DNA of 37,994 nt, from contig JAFXHU010000016.1 in assembly GCA_017533565.1 (NCBI GenBank), forward strand, positions 1 to 37,994, in the 5' to 3' direction. Below are positions 23,326 through 31,559 of this stretch, in pieces (position 1 is the stretch's first letter; every line of letters starts with the position of its first letter). Below the pieces are notes generated by a model. It was given only the letters and a program-made list of their open reading frames with translations, did not search any database and was not told the DNA's origin. A program made the position numbers and the translations under genes. The stretch is from Clostridia bacterium (GTDB taxonomy: Bacteria > Bacillota > Clostridia > Oscillospirales > CAG-272).

Positions 23326-25248
23326 CTAATTATAAGCTCTAAACAACCTAAACATCTGGTCAACAAGCTCTTCCTTTGAACCGCCGGCATTATTACCCAT
23401 CAAAGATTCGGCGTATATCGTTACGTAGTCAAAATCAGCTATGTATTTGGAATATTTTTCAATTTCCTTCGCAAAGCCCTTTGCTTTTCGAGCGGTGGTT
23501 CCGTCTCTAGACTCTGCCAAATACTCTTCTGCACTAATTTGTGAATACGAGAAAACGGTTATAACCCTGTCCTTTGAAAATTTTTCTCTGCAAATTCCAT
23601 AAATGTCGATAAGGCTCGCAACTAAAACACAGTGCTTTTTTTCTTCTTCCATTCTCTTCTTTATGAAATTACACGGCTGACCATTATGGCTTGTCTCTAT
23701 TGAAAATCCGTAAAGCGTTTGGTTGTTTTCATACATTACGAAACAGTCTCCATTATTTTGTATGCAATAACAGGGTCCTGTCATTCCTGGTTCTTGATTT
23801 TTTGTTGTTTTTTCTATGATATCTCTATTAGCATCTTTTATAGCTTGAAGATCGACATACTCCGGATTTTTGATAAAAAATTTGTCAATTATATCGTTTT
23901 CCAAGCGTTCCTCAAATTTTGTAAATTTTTCTTTGCCTTCGGTTGAAAGTTTTTCCAAAATTTTGCTCTTAATTTGCTTTATTTGAGATGAATACGATTC
24001 CTTTTCAAGCTTTTTAAGCAAAGCATCTCCATAATTCAGCTGGGAGGAGTTATTGCCATAACACGAAAATGGGTGCTTATTTATATCTACGGTTTTTTCC
24101 ATGCTATCGAAAAAGAACCCTCCATCACCATTGACTCGCTCATCACGCTTATATGCTCTACTGCGGAATGCGTAAAAATCAGAAATGTCGGTTTCGTTTT
24201 CATAGCAAAAATCTAAATATTTTTCAAGCTTGTATTCATTGATTTTTTGTAAAAACCGTTCTTTAGGAGATTTAACCTTTCTTAAAAGCTTGTTGATTTT
24301 AGATTCCTCCTCGGGCGTTTTTTCTTTGTTGCAAAAAAACATACCCGCTCTGATAACCTTGCGCTCGTTGGTCGTTTCTTTCTCCAAGTTCTCCATTATA
24401 TCCGCTCTCGGAATGAATTGACAAATCATTTCTGCCCCATCGTCAATATCCTGCGCCCTCGAAGTATATTTAGGGAGAATAAACGCCTGTAGCTTACCCA
24501 TTGTATTGATGGACTGTATTATGTCATCCTTGCCGGACGCGGCATTCCCACAAATAATAAAAAGCTTTTCGCTCCTTTTGTTTTTTGTAGAAAGCTTTAT
24601 TTTTGAATCCATTACACCCTTAATTATATTTTTTATCTGCAATCGGGTGCAGTCCATCTCTCCGCTTTTTCCGGTATAATTCTTTACGTTGAGAATGACT
24701 CTGTCAAACAAGGATATGTTCTCTATATAAGTCCTGTGTATCGCTATGGCCTTGTTAAATCTATCTGTCGTTTCTACATCGTCTACTCCACCGCGTTGTT
24801 TCGCAACGTTAACATAAGAATCGTATTTTGGAATTTCCCTAAAAATATACAAAGCCAAAACTCGGGACGCAAACTCCTTTTTAAGCTCCTCCACAACTCT
24901 CACGTCATTTATGACAACAATAGGGCATTTACCCTTATCAAGCATATCTTGAAGTAAGGCTTTTTTGAGTCCGTACTTTTTTCCATATGTTTGATAAACA
25001 AGATCGCAATCTTCGGGAAGCTCCTCCACAGAGCACACATCCACACGGTCCTCGTGTCCGTCGTGAATTTGCTCAAACTCTTCCTCCCTATATTCTCTTG
25101 TGGTGTACTTTTTTATCCTAACAGGCTCAAAAACAATCCCTTCCTTGCGGAGTTCCTCCTCCATCTCGGAAAATTTATCCATTACGTAGGATTTTCCGCA
25201 CATAGATGCCCCTGTTAAGGTGATAATAAAATTCCTGTTTTTCTTCAT
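23326..25248 (-). CDS. Tandem guanylate-kinase-like protein with large central insertion, 640 aa
   Basis: Two GMP-kinase-like units in one chain. The first (about 1-212) has an intact P-loop GASMCGKS (13-20), KKYTTRE (46-52) and YGLKK (92-96). The second begins at about residue 227 with P-loop GNAASGKDD, in which Asp241 replaces Ser/Thr, followed by KYTSR (260-264). The rest of its fold (QTLYGFSIET, HCVLVASLIDIYG, VITVFSYS) appears only after roughly 230 residues of charged, helical insertion of unknown type. It is the second gene of the operon, with 31 bases after the Nudix gene and eight before the next. I know no family with this architecture. Possible roles are nucleotide sensing or NMP phosphorylation; neither is shown. 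Confidence 0.65.
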   Translation of the reverse strand: MKKNRNFIITLTGASMCGKSYVMDKFSEMEEELRKEGIVFEPVRIKKYTTREYREEEFEQIHDGHEDRVDVCSVEELPEDCDLVYQTYGKKYGLKKALLQDMLDKGKCPIVVINDVRVVEELKKEFASRVLALYIFREIPKYDSYVNVAKQRGGVDDVETTDRFNKAIAIHRTYIENISLFDRVILNVKNYTGKSGEMDCTRLQIKNIIKGVMDSKIKLSTKNKRSEKLFIICGNAASGKDDIIQSINTMGKLQAFILPKYTSRAQDIDDGAEMICQFIPRADIMENLEKETTNERKVIRAGMFFCNKEKTPEEESKINKLLRKVKSPKERFLQKINEYKLEKYLDFCYENETDISDFYAFRSRAYKRDERVNGDGGFFFDSMEKTVDINKHPFSCYGNNSSQLNYGDALLKKLEKESYSSQIKQIKSKILEKLSTEGKEKFTKFEERLENDIIDKFFIKNPEYVDLQAIKDANRDIIEKTTKNQEPGMTGPCYCIQNNGDCFVMYENNQTLYGFSIETSHNGQPCNFIKKRMEEEKKHCVLVASLIDIYGICREKFSKDRVITVFSYSQISAEEYLAESRDGTTARKAKGFAKEIEKYSKYIADFDYVTIYAESLMGNNAGGSKEELVDQMFRLFRAYN

Positions 25249-25279
25249 CTTATTGTCTTATCTTTTCAATGTAGTAGTA

Positions 25280-26698
25280 TTACTTTTTCTTCATGTTGTA
25301 CTTGAGATAGGAAACGAATGCGCTAATTTGATTTTCCCAAAGCCTTTCAGAATCAAGAATATATTTGAGATCAGGGGTTACCTTAAATTCCACTTCTTCC
25401 CCATTTTCCTCAATAAATCCATCCTTATAGTAGTCCTTCAACTCATGAAGCTCGAGAAGTTTATATTGCGAATTTTTGAGGTTGTCAATTTTAAAATCCT
25501 CTGCAGCTATACACACATAGAGGTCAACAAATGTCTTTACATCGCGGATTCTTCCGTCAGGCAGATGTCTCGGCGAATTGATAACAAGCTTGCTAAACTC
25601 ATAGTCCATTCTAAAATAGTAATATTCGTTTGCACGTGTAACAACATCCGCAAAAGGTAAGGAACGCATCTCCGGACGCCATTCACCAAGATAAATCAGT
25701 TTGTTCTCGTTGATATTCGAAAATCCCTGCTCGTTGTGTCCACCTTGACCTTCTTTTTCCTGCTTGAAAAGCTCTTCGCCAAGCTCACGGCTAGCCGCCT
25801 TTGCGGAATCAATATCCTTCACAATATCAACGTGTCCGCCAACGGACTTGTCCCACATACCGCGGTTATCCTTTGCGTTTTTGCTTCTCTGGTGGATCAA
25901 TATTTTTCCGTCCCGAGTAAACAAAAGACACCAAATAACGAGTTTTGTTCTTGTACAATCAAGGAACGAGTCTCTCGGAAGCTGTCCAAGAGGCTGTCTT
26001 GTTTCACTGTACATTTGAATAATTTCCGTCTTGTCATCAGCCTTCGTCATTTCGGAGCAATATTTTTGTGCTCCGTTCTTTGCATCAAGGAAGGAGTAGA
26101 AATACTTGTCAAATTCCTCAAACCAAGGATGCTCGCTATCTATTTTTTCAAACTTTTCCTGACAGTTGAATTTTGTCAACGAGTAGGTAATAAAATGTTC
26201 ATCATCAACCTGAACGAAAGGAACAGGAATCGGCATGTAGCAGGTTTTAATAAACAGATTCTGCTCAAACGGAGTTGTATCATATTCTCCGCTTTCGATT
26301 TTTGCCTTAATTTCGTTTCTCACATCCTCGGGTTGCTCGGAAAGGAATTTTTTAATTGCATCCTTTTTGGGTTCGAGGTGAGCACATCCGCGAGCCTCAA
26401 GCTCCTCCTTCAAAACCATTAACGGTTCAGAACGAATCTTTAAAAATTCACCAAGCTCAACGCTATGCTCTTCCCTAACTGCTCTTCTATTGGAGGACAA
26501 AAGAGAGTTGTAGCTCAACGTAGCTTCAGATTCCGAAACCAAACAAACGGTAAGCGTTCCATTATTAATCTTCTCATACCACAAATCAATTAATTCATCA
26601 AACGGAAGTGCAAAAGCAACAGTACCAACAATTCTGACTGCCTTTTTAGCGTTTTTGATTTTTTCTAAAAGTTGCTCTCTTGATACAATTTGTTTCAT
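25280..26698 (-). CDS. Nudix hydrolase with N-terminal extension, first gene of the nucleotide-handling operon
   Basis: A 472-residue protein. A Nudix domain (about 250-400) has a GGHVD stretch and the REL-x-EEL core (Arg304, Glu305, Glu308, Glu309), resembling isopentenyl-diphosphate-isomerase-type Nudix enzymes. The motif is about two residues longer than the classical spacing and lacks its first glutamate. The N-terminal 100 residues (KKAVRIVGTVAFALPF, LTVCLVSESEATLSYNSL) look like an independent alpha/beta domain, perhaps PLD-like, that I cannot name. Family members hydrolyse nucleoside diphosphates linked to another moiety. ATG 26698 is chosen over GTG 26707 because GAGG lies eight bases upstream of it. 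Its promoter is at 26731-26759. Function within the operon is unknown. Confidence 0.75.
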   Translation of the reverse strand: MKQIVSREQLLEKIKNAKKAVRIVGTVAFALPFDELIDLWYEKINNGTLTVCLVSESEATLSYNSLLSSNRRAVREEHSVELGEFLKIRSEPLMVLKEELEARGCAHLEPKKDAIKKFLSEQPEDVRNEIKAKIESGEYDTTPFEQNLFIKTCYMPIPVPFVQVDDEHFITYSLTKFNCQEKFEKIDSEHPWFEEFDKYFYSFLDAKNGAQKYCSEMTKADDKTEIIQMYSETRQPLGQLPRDSFLDCTRTKLVIWCLLFTRDGKILIHQRSKNAKDNRGMWDKSVGGHVDIVKDIDSAKAASRELGEELFKQEKEGQGGHNEQGFSNINENKLIYLGEWRPEMRSLPFADVVTRANEYYYFRMDYEFSKLVINSPRHLPDGRIRDVKTFVDLYVCIAAEDFKIDNLKNSQYKLLELHELKDYYKDGFIEENGEEVEFKVTPDLKYILDSERLWENQISAFVSYLKYNMKKK

Positions 26699-26730
26699 AG
26701 TGTACACCTCAAATTAGTTTTTTTGTACTT

Positions 26731-26759
26731 ATTATAGCACAAGGTAAATAAAAAGTAAA
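26731..26759 (-). promoter_or_regulatory. Promoter of the Nudix/guanylate-kinase-like operon
   Basis: Minus-strand TTTACT (26759-26754), a 17-base spacer and a perfect TATAAT (26736-26731), about 33 bases ahead of the ATG. No operator-like palindrome is obvious. Confidence 0.7.
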
Positions 26760-26848
26760 GATAAATAAGATATTTTAAAAATAAAAGAAAAGTTCCTAAA
26801 AAGTTAGGCTACTTAAAACTGTTTAAAACTGTTTTGACAGGATTTCTC

Positions 26849-26877
26849 TTGACAAGCGGGGAGATTTATGCTATTAT
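26849..26877 (+). promoter_or_regulatory. Promoter of the T-box-Lrp-aminotransferase operon
   Basis: TTGACA (26849-26854), a 17-base spacer and TATTAT (26872-26877). The start would be near 26884, at the head of the T-box leader. Confidence 0.75.
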
Positions 26878-26883
26878 AGGGCA

Positions 26884-27222
26884 AAGGCAACGACGCGGAA
26901 GGAGTAATTTTTCCCCCTGCATAAAGAGATAAGGGCGGACGGTGAAAGCCCCGATGCAGAAGAAAAACGAAGCAGTCCGAATAGCCCGTGGCGAAAAGGC
27001 ATAGATTGTTAGCGGTGGGTATCAGCCGCTTTTGAATTAAACGCTTTGTAAAGCAAAATGCACAAGTCACGCGGGTGCGCCCGTGAAAGCGCAGTCTTTT
27101 GTAGATGTAAATAACCGTTTACAAAAGATACGGAGGAGCGTTTTGTGAAAAACGCTTGAAATACGGTGGTATCACGCTTTTGCGTCCGTAAGCTCACGGT
27201 GGGTTTTCGGGCGTTTTTTGTT
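26884..27222 (+). ncRNA. T-box leader, specifier GCA (tRNA-Ala)
   Basis: This leader shows the parts of a T-box riboswitch. Distal Stem I pairs CTGCAT (26917-26922) with ATGCAG (26954-26959), with AGAGATAAGGGC on its left side and GGTGAAAG in the apical region. Below it TTTTTC (26908-26913) pairs with GAAAAA (26962-26967), and CGGA (26896-26899) pairs with TCCG (26976-26979). The internal loop carries AGTA (26903-26906) opposite GAA followed by GCA (26972-26974), the expected specifier position, an alanine codon. The T-box itself is ACGGTGGTATCACGC, with TGGT (27167-27170) complementary to an ACCA tRNA end; A73 agrees with tRNA-Ala. A hairpin region and T6 at 27214-27219 act as terminator. 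Uncharged tRNA should permit read-through. Confidence 0.85.
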
Positions 27223-27308
27223 TTTTCACCCACCCCGTGTTAAATTTTAGAACAAAACAACGGTATTTGACACCGATACGTACAAAATAAAAAGGGAGAG
27301 ATTTGAAA

Positions 27309-27791
27309 ATGAACGTAAAGATTTTAAAGCTTCTTGAAAACAACGCGAGAATGTCGGAGGCGAGCATTGCCGCCGCGGTCGGCATCACCGAAAAAGAGGT
27401 AAAAGAGGAAATAAGAGAAATGCAGGACGCGGGAATTATCCGCGGCTACAAGGGTGTTATAGATTGGGAAAGGGTTGACGGAGCAAGCGTCAGCGCAATC
27501 ATAGAGCTTAAGGTCGTGCCGAAGGCGGGGCTTGGCTTTGAGGAGGTTGCGGAGTATATTTCCCGCTACCCCGAGGTTGAGTCGGTTTCGCTTATGTCGG
27601 GGGCGTGCGACCTTACCGTTATTGTAAAGGGCACGACCTTTCGCGACGTTTCAAGCTTTGTGGCAAAGGAGCTTGCCGTTATTGACGGCGTAACCTCCAC
27701 CGCTACACAGTTTATTATGAGAAGGTATAAGGAGTTCGGCGTCGAGCTTATGGGCAGTGAGGACGACGGCCGCGGTAAGATTTCATTATGA
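27309..27791 (+). CDS. Lrp/AsnC-family transcriptional regulator
   Basis: A 160-residue regulator. The N-terminal winged helix-turn-helix (about 1-55) includes NARMSEASIAAAVGITEKEV. The C-terminal RAM (ACT-like) amino-acid-binding domain includes YPEVESVSLMSGACDLTVIV. AGGGAG lies ten bases ahead of the ATG at 27309; a TTG at 27303 is closer but atypical. Its stop overlaps the start of the aminotransferase gene by four bases (ATGA), so the two are translationally coupled. Together with the upstream alanine-type T-box it suggests feedback on alanine or a related amino acid; the effector is inferred. Confidence 0.92.
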   Translation: MNVKILKLLENNARMSEASIAAAVGITEKEVKEEIREMQDAGIIRGYKGVIDWERVDGASVSAIIELKVVPKAGLGFEEVAEYISRYPEVESVSLMSGACDLTVIVKGTTFRDVSSFVAKELAVIDGVTSTATQFIMRRYKEFGVELMGSEDDGRGKISL

Positions 27792-28972
27792 TAGATTATA
27801 ACAAAATTCTGTCAAGGACAATTCTCGACATAAAGCCGTCGGGAATACGCAAATTCTTTGACATTGCAAACACGATGGAGGGCGTAATTTCGCTCGGTGT
27901 CGGAGAACCCGATTTTCGCACTCCGTGGCAGGTGCGCTCTGCGGGTATTCGCTCGCTCCAAAGGGCGAATACGAGGTACACCTCCAACCTCGGGCTTATG
28001 GAGCTTCGCTGCGAAATTGCAAATTACGTAGAGAGAAAGTATAAGGTTGGTTACGTGGCTGAAAAGGAGGTGCTTGTCACGGTGGGCGGCTCGGAGGCAA
28101 TCGACGTCACAATACGCGCGCTTACCAACCCCGGTGACGAGATTATTATACCGCAGCCGTCGTACGTGTGCTATGAGCCAATGACACGGCTTGCGGGCGG
28201 CGTGCCCGTGATTATCAATACACAGGCAAAAAACGACTTCAAATTAACAGCCGAGGAGCTTCGCGCTGCAATTACACCGAAAACAAAGGCTCTTATCCTC
28301 CCCTACCCCTGTAACCCGACGGGTGCAATTATGGAAAGGAGCGACCTCGAGGCGATTGCCGAGGTGCTGCGCGATACCGATATTATCGTGATTTCCGACG
28401 AGATTTACGCAGAGCTTACCTTCGCCGATGAGCCGCACATCTCTATCGCCGCAATAGAGAATATGAAGGAGCGCACCGTCCTTATCAACGGGTTTTCAAA
28501 GGCGTTTTCAATGACGGGTTGGCGACTTGGCTACGCTTGCGGTCCTGCGCCGCTTCTTGCCGAGATTATGAAGATACACCAATACGCGATAATGTGCGCG
28601 CCGACCACCTCGCAATATGCGGCAGTGGAGGCACTTCGCACCTGTGAAGCGGACGTAGAAAAAATGCGTGAGGAATACGACGCAAGGCGCAGGCTTATAG
28701 TAAAGGGCTTCAACGACCTTGGTCTTGAATGCCGAGAGCCAAAGGGCGCGTTTTACGCATTCCCGTCCATCAAATCCACGGGTATGACGAGCGAGGAGTT
28801 TTGCGAAAAATTGCTATATTCCAAAAAGGTCGCCATAGTTCCCGGCAATGCCTTTGGAGAATCGGGTGAGGGCTTTGTCCGCGCTTCCTATTGCTACTCA
28901 CTCTCGCATATAGAGGAGGCGCTCAAGCGCATCGGCGAATTTCTTGCGGAATTAAAGGCGGAAAAGAACTAA
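27788..28972 (+). CDS. Class I PLP-dependent aminotransferase, probably alanine-forming
   Basis: A 394-residue fold-type I aminotransferase of the aspartate aminotransferase superfamily. The PLP-binding lysine is Lys238 in GFSKAFSMTGWRLGY. The CNPTG segment (175-179), the SDEIY segment (203-207) and a substrate-carboxylate arginine in GFVRASYCYS are all present. The T-box specifier GCA implies the product relieves alanine starvation, so transfer from glutamate to pyruvate is the most likely reaction. The family also contains aspartate, aromatic and methionine transaminases, which sequence alone does not exclude. It overlaps the Lrp gene by four bases. Confidence 0.9.
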   Translation: MIDYNKILSRTILDIKPSGIRKFFDIANTMEGVISLGVGEPDFRTPWQVRSAGIRSLQRANTRYTSNLGLMELRCEIANYVERKYKVGYVAEKEVLVTVGGSEAIDVTIRALTNPGDEIIIPQPSYVCYEPMTRLAGGVPVIINTQAKNDFKLTAEELRAAITPKTKALILPYPCNPTGAIMERSDLEAIAEVLRDTDIIVISDEIYAELTFADEPHISIAAIENMKERTVLINGFSKAFSMTGWRLGYACGPAPLLAEIMKIHQYAIMCAPTTSQYAAVEALRTCEADVEKMREEYDARRRLIVKGFNDLGLECREPKGAFYAFPSIKSTGMTSEEFCEKLLYSKKVAIVPGNAFGESGEGFVRASYCYSLSHIEEALKRIGEFLAELKAEKN

Positions 28973-29105
28973 AACGGCACCGCCATCACACCCCCGCAAA
29001 GCAAAACGGCACCGCCGACAAAAGTGGTAAAACAAACTATAAAAAGTAAATAATTATTTACAAAAACACGGGTTAGCGTAATTTAGTGCCGACCCGTGTT
29101 AAATT

Positions 29106-29137
29106 AAACCGCCCCTCGGATGCGAGAGGCGGTTTTT
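29106..29137 (+). terminator. Intrinsic terminator after the aminotransferase gene
   Basis: A hairpin pairing AAACCGCC with GGCGGTTT and CTCG with CGAG around GATG, with one C-A mismatch, followed by T5. Confidence 0.8.
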
Positions 29138-29169
29138 GCTTTGCTTATATTAAATCAAATTTCAACCCT

Positions 29170-29300
29170 GATTGAGAGAATTTTGAGGGATTTTGTTCGC
29201 TTAGAGCCCGAAGCAAGAGATGCAAGCATCTCGATGATTGGCAGAGCCAATCCCCAAACCTACCGCGAGATTGGTGAAGAACGGGCAAAAGCACCAAACG
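29170..29300. repeat. Dispersed repeat element, copy 2
   Basis: It matches 19808-19940 in the same orientation, including the perfect palindrome GAGATGCAAGCATCTC and the tail ACGGGCAAAAGCACCAAA. Its left end GATTGAGAGAATTTTGAGGG (29170-29189) recurs exactly at 29309-29328. Confidence 0.75.
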
Positions 29301-29308
29301 CCCCCCTT

Positions 29309-29415
29309 GATTGAGAGAATTTTGAGGGGAAAGCGTTGTTCTTCCGACCGAAGGCGTAGAAACCTACGTCGAGATGGTCAGAAAACGGCGGTTTACACCA
29401 AAATTATCCAATCAA
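29309..29415. repeat. Dispersed repeat element, divergent copy 3
   Basis: It starts with the same 20 bases as copy 2 and shares CCGAAGGCGTAGA-type and CACCAAAATTATC-type segments with copy 1, but the central palindromes are replaced by CGTAGAAACCTACG. It abuts the stop of the flavin oxidoreductase gene. Confidence 0.55.
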
Positions 29416-29422
29416 AATCCAA

Positions 29423-31486
29423 TCAAATTTTCATGCAGACATCCCATGCTCCCCATATTACAGTTCGGAGATTGCCTACACTCTGTGCGTCGCCGATTAT
29501 ATGAACCCTTCCGCTCTTTTTTGCGATGGGGGCGGGCTTATATCCCGTGGACATAATCACGCTGTCGGCGGGGATTTCAAGGGTGTTACCCTCCTTATCT
29601 CTTACAACCACGCCGTTTTCCTTTACCTCGGTAAGGGCGGTTTCAAGATAGACGGGTACCTTGTTTGCGTTAAAGAAATCGCGAAGGAAGGAGGTATTAG
29701 CAAGGCAGATGCCCTTTCCTGTAATTAGGTCGTCCTGCATCTCCACAACAGTGGGCTTTTTGCCCTGAAGGTACAGCTCGTAGGCAATTTCACAGCCTGT
29801 AAGACCGCCGCCGACGACAACGACGTTTTCGCCAACCGTTTTATTGCCGAGAAGGAAGTCAATTGCCTCGATACCGTATTCCCTAACGCCCTTTACGGGA
29901 ATAACGTTGGGGGTTGCGCCCGTTGCAACGATAATTTCATCGGCATCAAGCGTCTTTATATCGGTGATTTCGGTGTTAAGCTTAACCTCAATCGGGAGCT
30001 TCCCAACCTCGCGGATATACCAAGCAATAAGCTCTCTGTCCTTTTCCTTAAAGGAGGGCGCAGCCGCGGCTACGAATACACCGCCGAGCCTCTCCGACTT
30101 TTCGTAAAGAGTTACCGAGTGTCCGCGCTTCGTAAGGAGGATTGCCGCCTCCATACCGCCGATACCGCCGCCGATAACAGCAATTTTCTTTGCCTTCTTG
30201 GCAGGCTTTACGCTATATTTTTTCGACTGCATAGTTTCGGGGTTAAGCGCACAGCGCGCAAGCCCCATAGTGTCGGTAAGGTCCTGTGTATTATAGTGAC
30301 CCTTTGACGAGGAGAAGTTAAAGCAGCCCGCGTGGCAGCAGATACAGGGACGAATGTCCTCGAGTCTGTCCTCGATAAGCTTTGTAATCCATTCACCGTC
30401 GGCAAGGAACTGTCTTGCCACGCCGACACCGTCGATTTTGCCCTCTGCAACAGCCCTTGCGCCCGTTTCGGGGTCCATTCTTCCCGCGCAAACGACGGGA
30501 ATGTTGACGAATTTTTTGATATGTGCAACGTCGTCAAGGTTGCAGTTTTCGGGCATATACATCGGCGGATGCGCCCAATACCAGGAGTCATACGTGCCGT
30601 TGTCCGCGTTAAGCATATCATAGCCCGCATCCTCGAGATATTTCGCCGCCCTTTCGGACTCCTCCATATTTCTTCCAACCTCGACGTATTCCTCGCCGGG
30701 GACTGCTCCCTCTCGGAAGCCCTTCATTTTAGACTCTACCGAATAACGCAGCGATACGGGGAAATCCTCTCCGCACTCCGCCTTAATTGCCTTTACGACC
30801 TCGGCGGCAAAGCGGTAACGGTTTTCAAAGCTTCCTCCGTATTCGTCGGTACGCTTGTTAAAGAATTCGATTGCAAACTGGTCAAGGAGATATCCCTCGT
30901 GCACGGCGTGTACCTCTACGCCGTCAACGCCCGCGTCGCGGCAAAGCTTTGCAGTCTTTGCAAACGCCTCTATAATCTCGTGAATCTGCTCCACTGTCAT
31001 TTCGGGGCAGATGATGTCGGGTGCCCAGCGCGCAGGCTGTGCCGAGGGAGATGCAAGCTCGTGGCTCGTGTCGATAATCGGCTTTATAAGTGCGCGTGTG
31101 AATTTGTTTTTATGAAGCGGACCGATAAGCTCGGTAATTGCCCAGGAGCGACCCATTCCCGCGGTAAGCTGGATAAACAGCTTTGCCCCCGTCTTATGAA
31201 TTTCGTCCATAAATTCGCGAAGCTCGTCAAACATTTTCGGGTTTTGCCAAAGCCATTTGCCCCAAAAGGTATCGCGAAGCGGCGCGATGCCGGGAATAAT
31301 AAGACCTACGTTGTTTTTTGCGCGCTCAAGGAAGAGCTTTGCCGCCTCCTTGTCAAAACCGCAGCCCGTAAGCTCAAACCAGCCGAAAAGCGAGGTTCCG
31401 CCCATAGGACACATTACGATTCTGTTTTTAATCTCCACGTTACCGATTTTCCACGGTGTGAAGAGCGACTCGTATTTAGAGTTCAT
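29423..31486 (-). CDS. Old-yellow-enzyme-type FMN/4Fe-4S/FAD oxidoreductase (2,4-dienoyl-CoA reductase/BaiCD-like)
   Basis: A 687-residue protein of the trimethylamine-dehydrogenase/FadH/BaiCD/BaiH type. The N-terminal FMN barrel (1-375) carries the catalytic region VEVHAVHEGYLLDQF (His193, His196, Tyr199) and the YGGSFENR stretch. A 4Fe-4S cluster motif has Cys381, Cys384, Cys388 and Cys412. The C-terminal half holds two dinucleotide folds, VIGGGIGGMEAA (about 437) and VVGGGLTGCEIA. Relatives use NAD(P)H to reduce enoate-type double bonds, for example in dienoyl-CoA, bile acids or plant phenolics. The substrate cannot be told from context. GGAGG and a perfect-consensus promoter lie upstream. 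It is convergent with the aminotransferase gene. Confidence 0.9.
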   Translation of the reverse strand: MNSKYESLFTPWKIGNVEIKNRIVMCPMGGTSLFGWFELTGCGFDKEAAKLFLERAKNNVGLIIPGIAPLRDTFWGKWLWQNPKMFDELREFMDEIHKTGAKLFIQLTAGMGRSWAITELIGPLHKNKFTRALIKPIIDTSHELASPSAQPARWAPDIICPEMTVEQIHEIIEAFAKTAKLCRDAGVDGVEVHAVHEGYLLDQFAIEFFNKRTDEYGGSFENRYRFAAEVVKAIKAECGEDFPVSLRYSVESKMKGFREGAVPGEEYVEVGRNMEESERAAKYLEDAGYDMLNADNGTYDSWYWAHPPMYMPENCNLDDVAHIKKFVNIPVVCAGRMDPETGARAVAEGKIDGVGVARQFLADGEWITKLIEDRLEDIRPCICCHAGCFNFSSSKGHYNTQDLTDTMGLARCALNPETMQSKKYSVKPAKKAKKIAVIGGGIGGMEAAILLTKRGHSVTLYEKSERLGGVFVAAAAPSFKEKDRELIAWYIREVGKLPIEVKLNTEITDIKTLDADEIIVATGATPNVIPVKGVREYGIEAIDFLLGNKTVGENVVVVGGGLTGCEIAYELYLQGKKPTVVEMQDDLITGKGICLANTSFLRDFFNANKVPVYLETALTEVKENGVVVRDKEGNTLEIPADSVIMSTGYKPAPIAKKSGRVHIIGDAQSVGNLRTVIWGAWDVCMKI

Positions 31487-31517
31487 AAATACCTCCGTTT
31501 TTTTATTTACACCCTAC

Positions 31518-31546
31518 ATTATATAATATATCGCGGCGATTGTCAA
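31518..31546 (-). promoter_or_regulatory. Perfect-consensus promoter of the flavin oxidoreductase gene
   Basis: Minus-strand TTGACA (31546-31541), a 17-base spacer and TATAAT (31523-31518). Confidence 0.85.
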
Positions 31547-31559
31547 GTTTTTAACAGGA

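Larger units (their letters stand above)
28973..29422. other. Convergent intergenic region with terminator and repeat elements
   Basis: This 450-base gap holds two AACGGCACCGCC copies at 28973-29016, a large inverted repeat (AACACGGGT at 29065-29073 with ACCCGTGTT at 29092-29100), an intrinsic terminator at 29106-29137 and two copies of the dispersed repeat (29170-29415). No gene is seen. Confidence 0.6.

Noticed and set aside
21239-26848. Whether the AT-rich operon is an integrated mobile element.
   Set aside because: No integrase, transposase, tRNA gene or clear flanking direct repeats were seen directly at its borders; only composition suggests transfer.
26884-27222. Reading the T-box specifier as GAA, AGC or CAG.
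   Set aside because: The AGTA/GAA loop motif places GCA directly after GAA and the T-box TGGT agrees with tRNA-Ala; the others fit the geometry less well.
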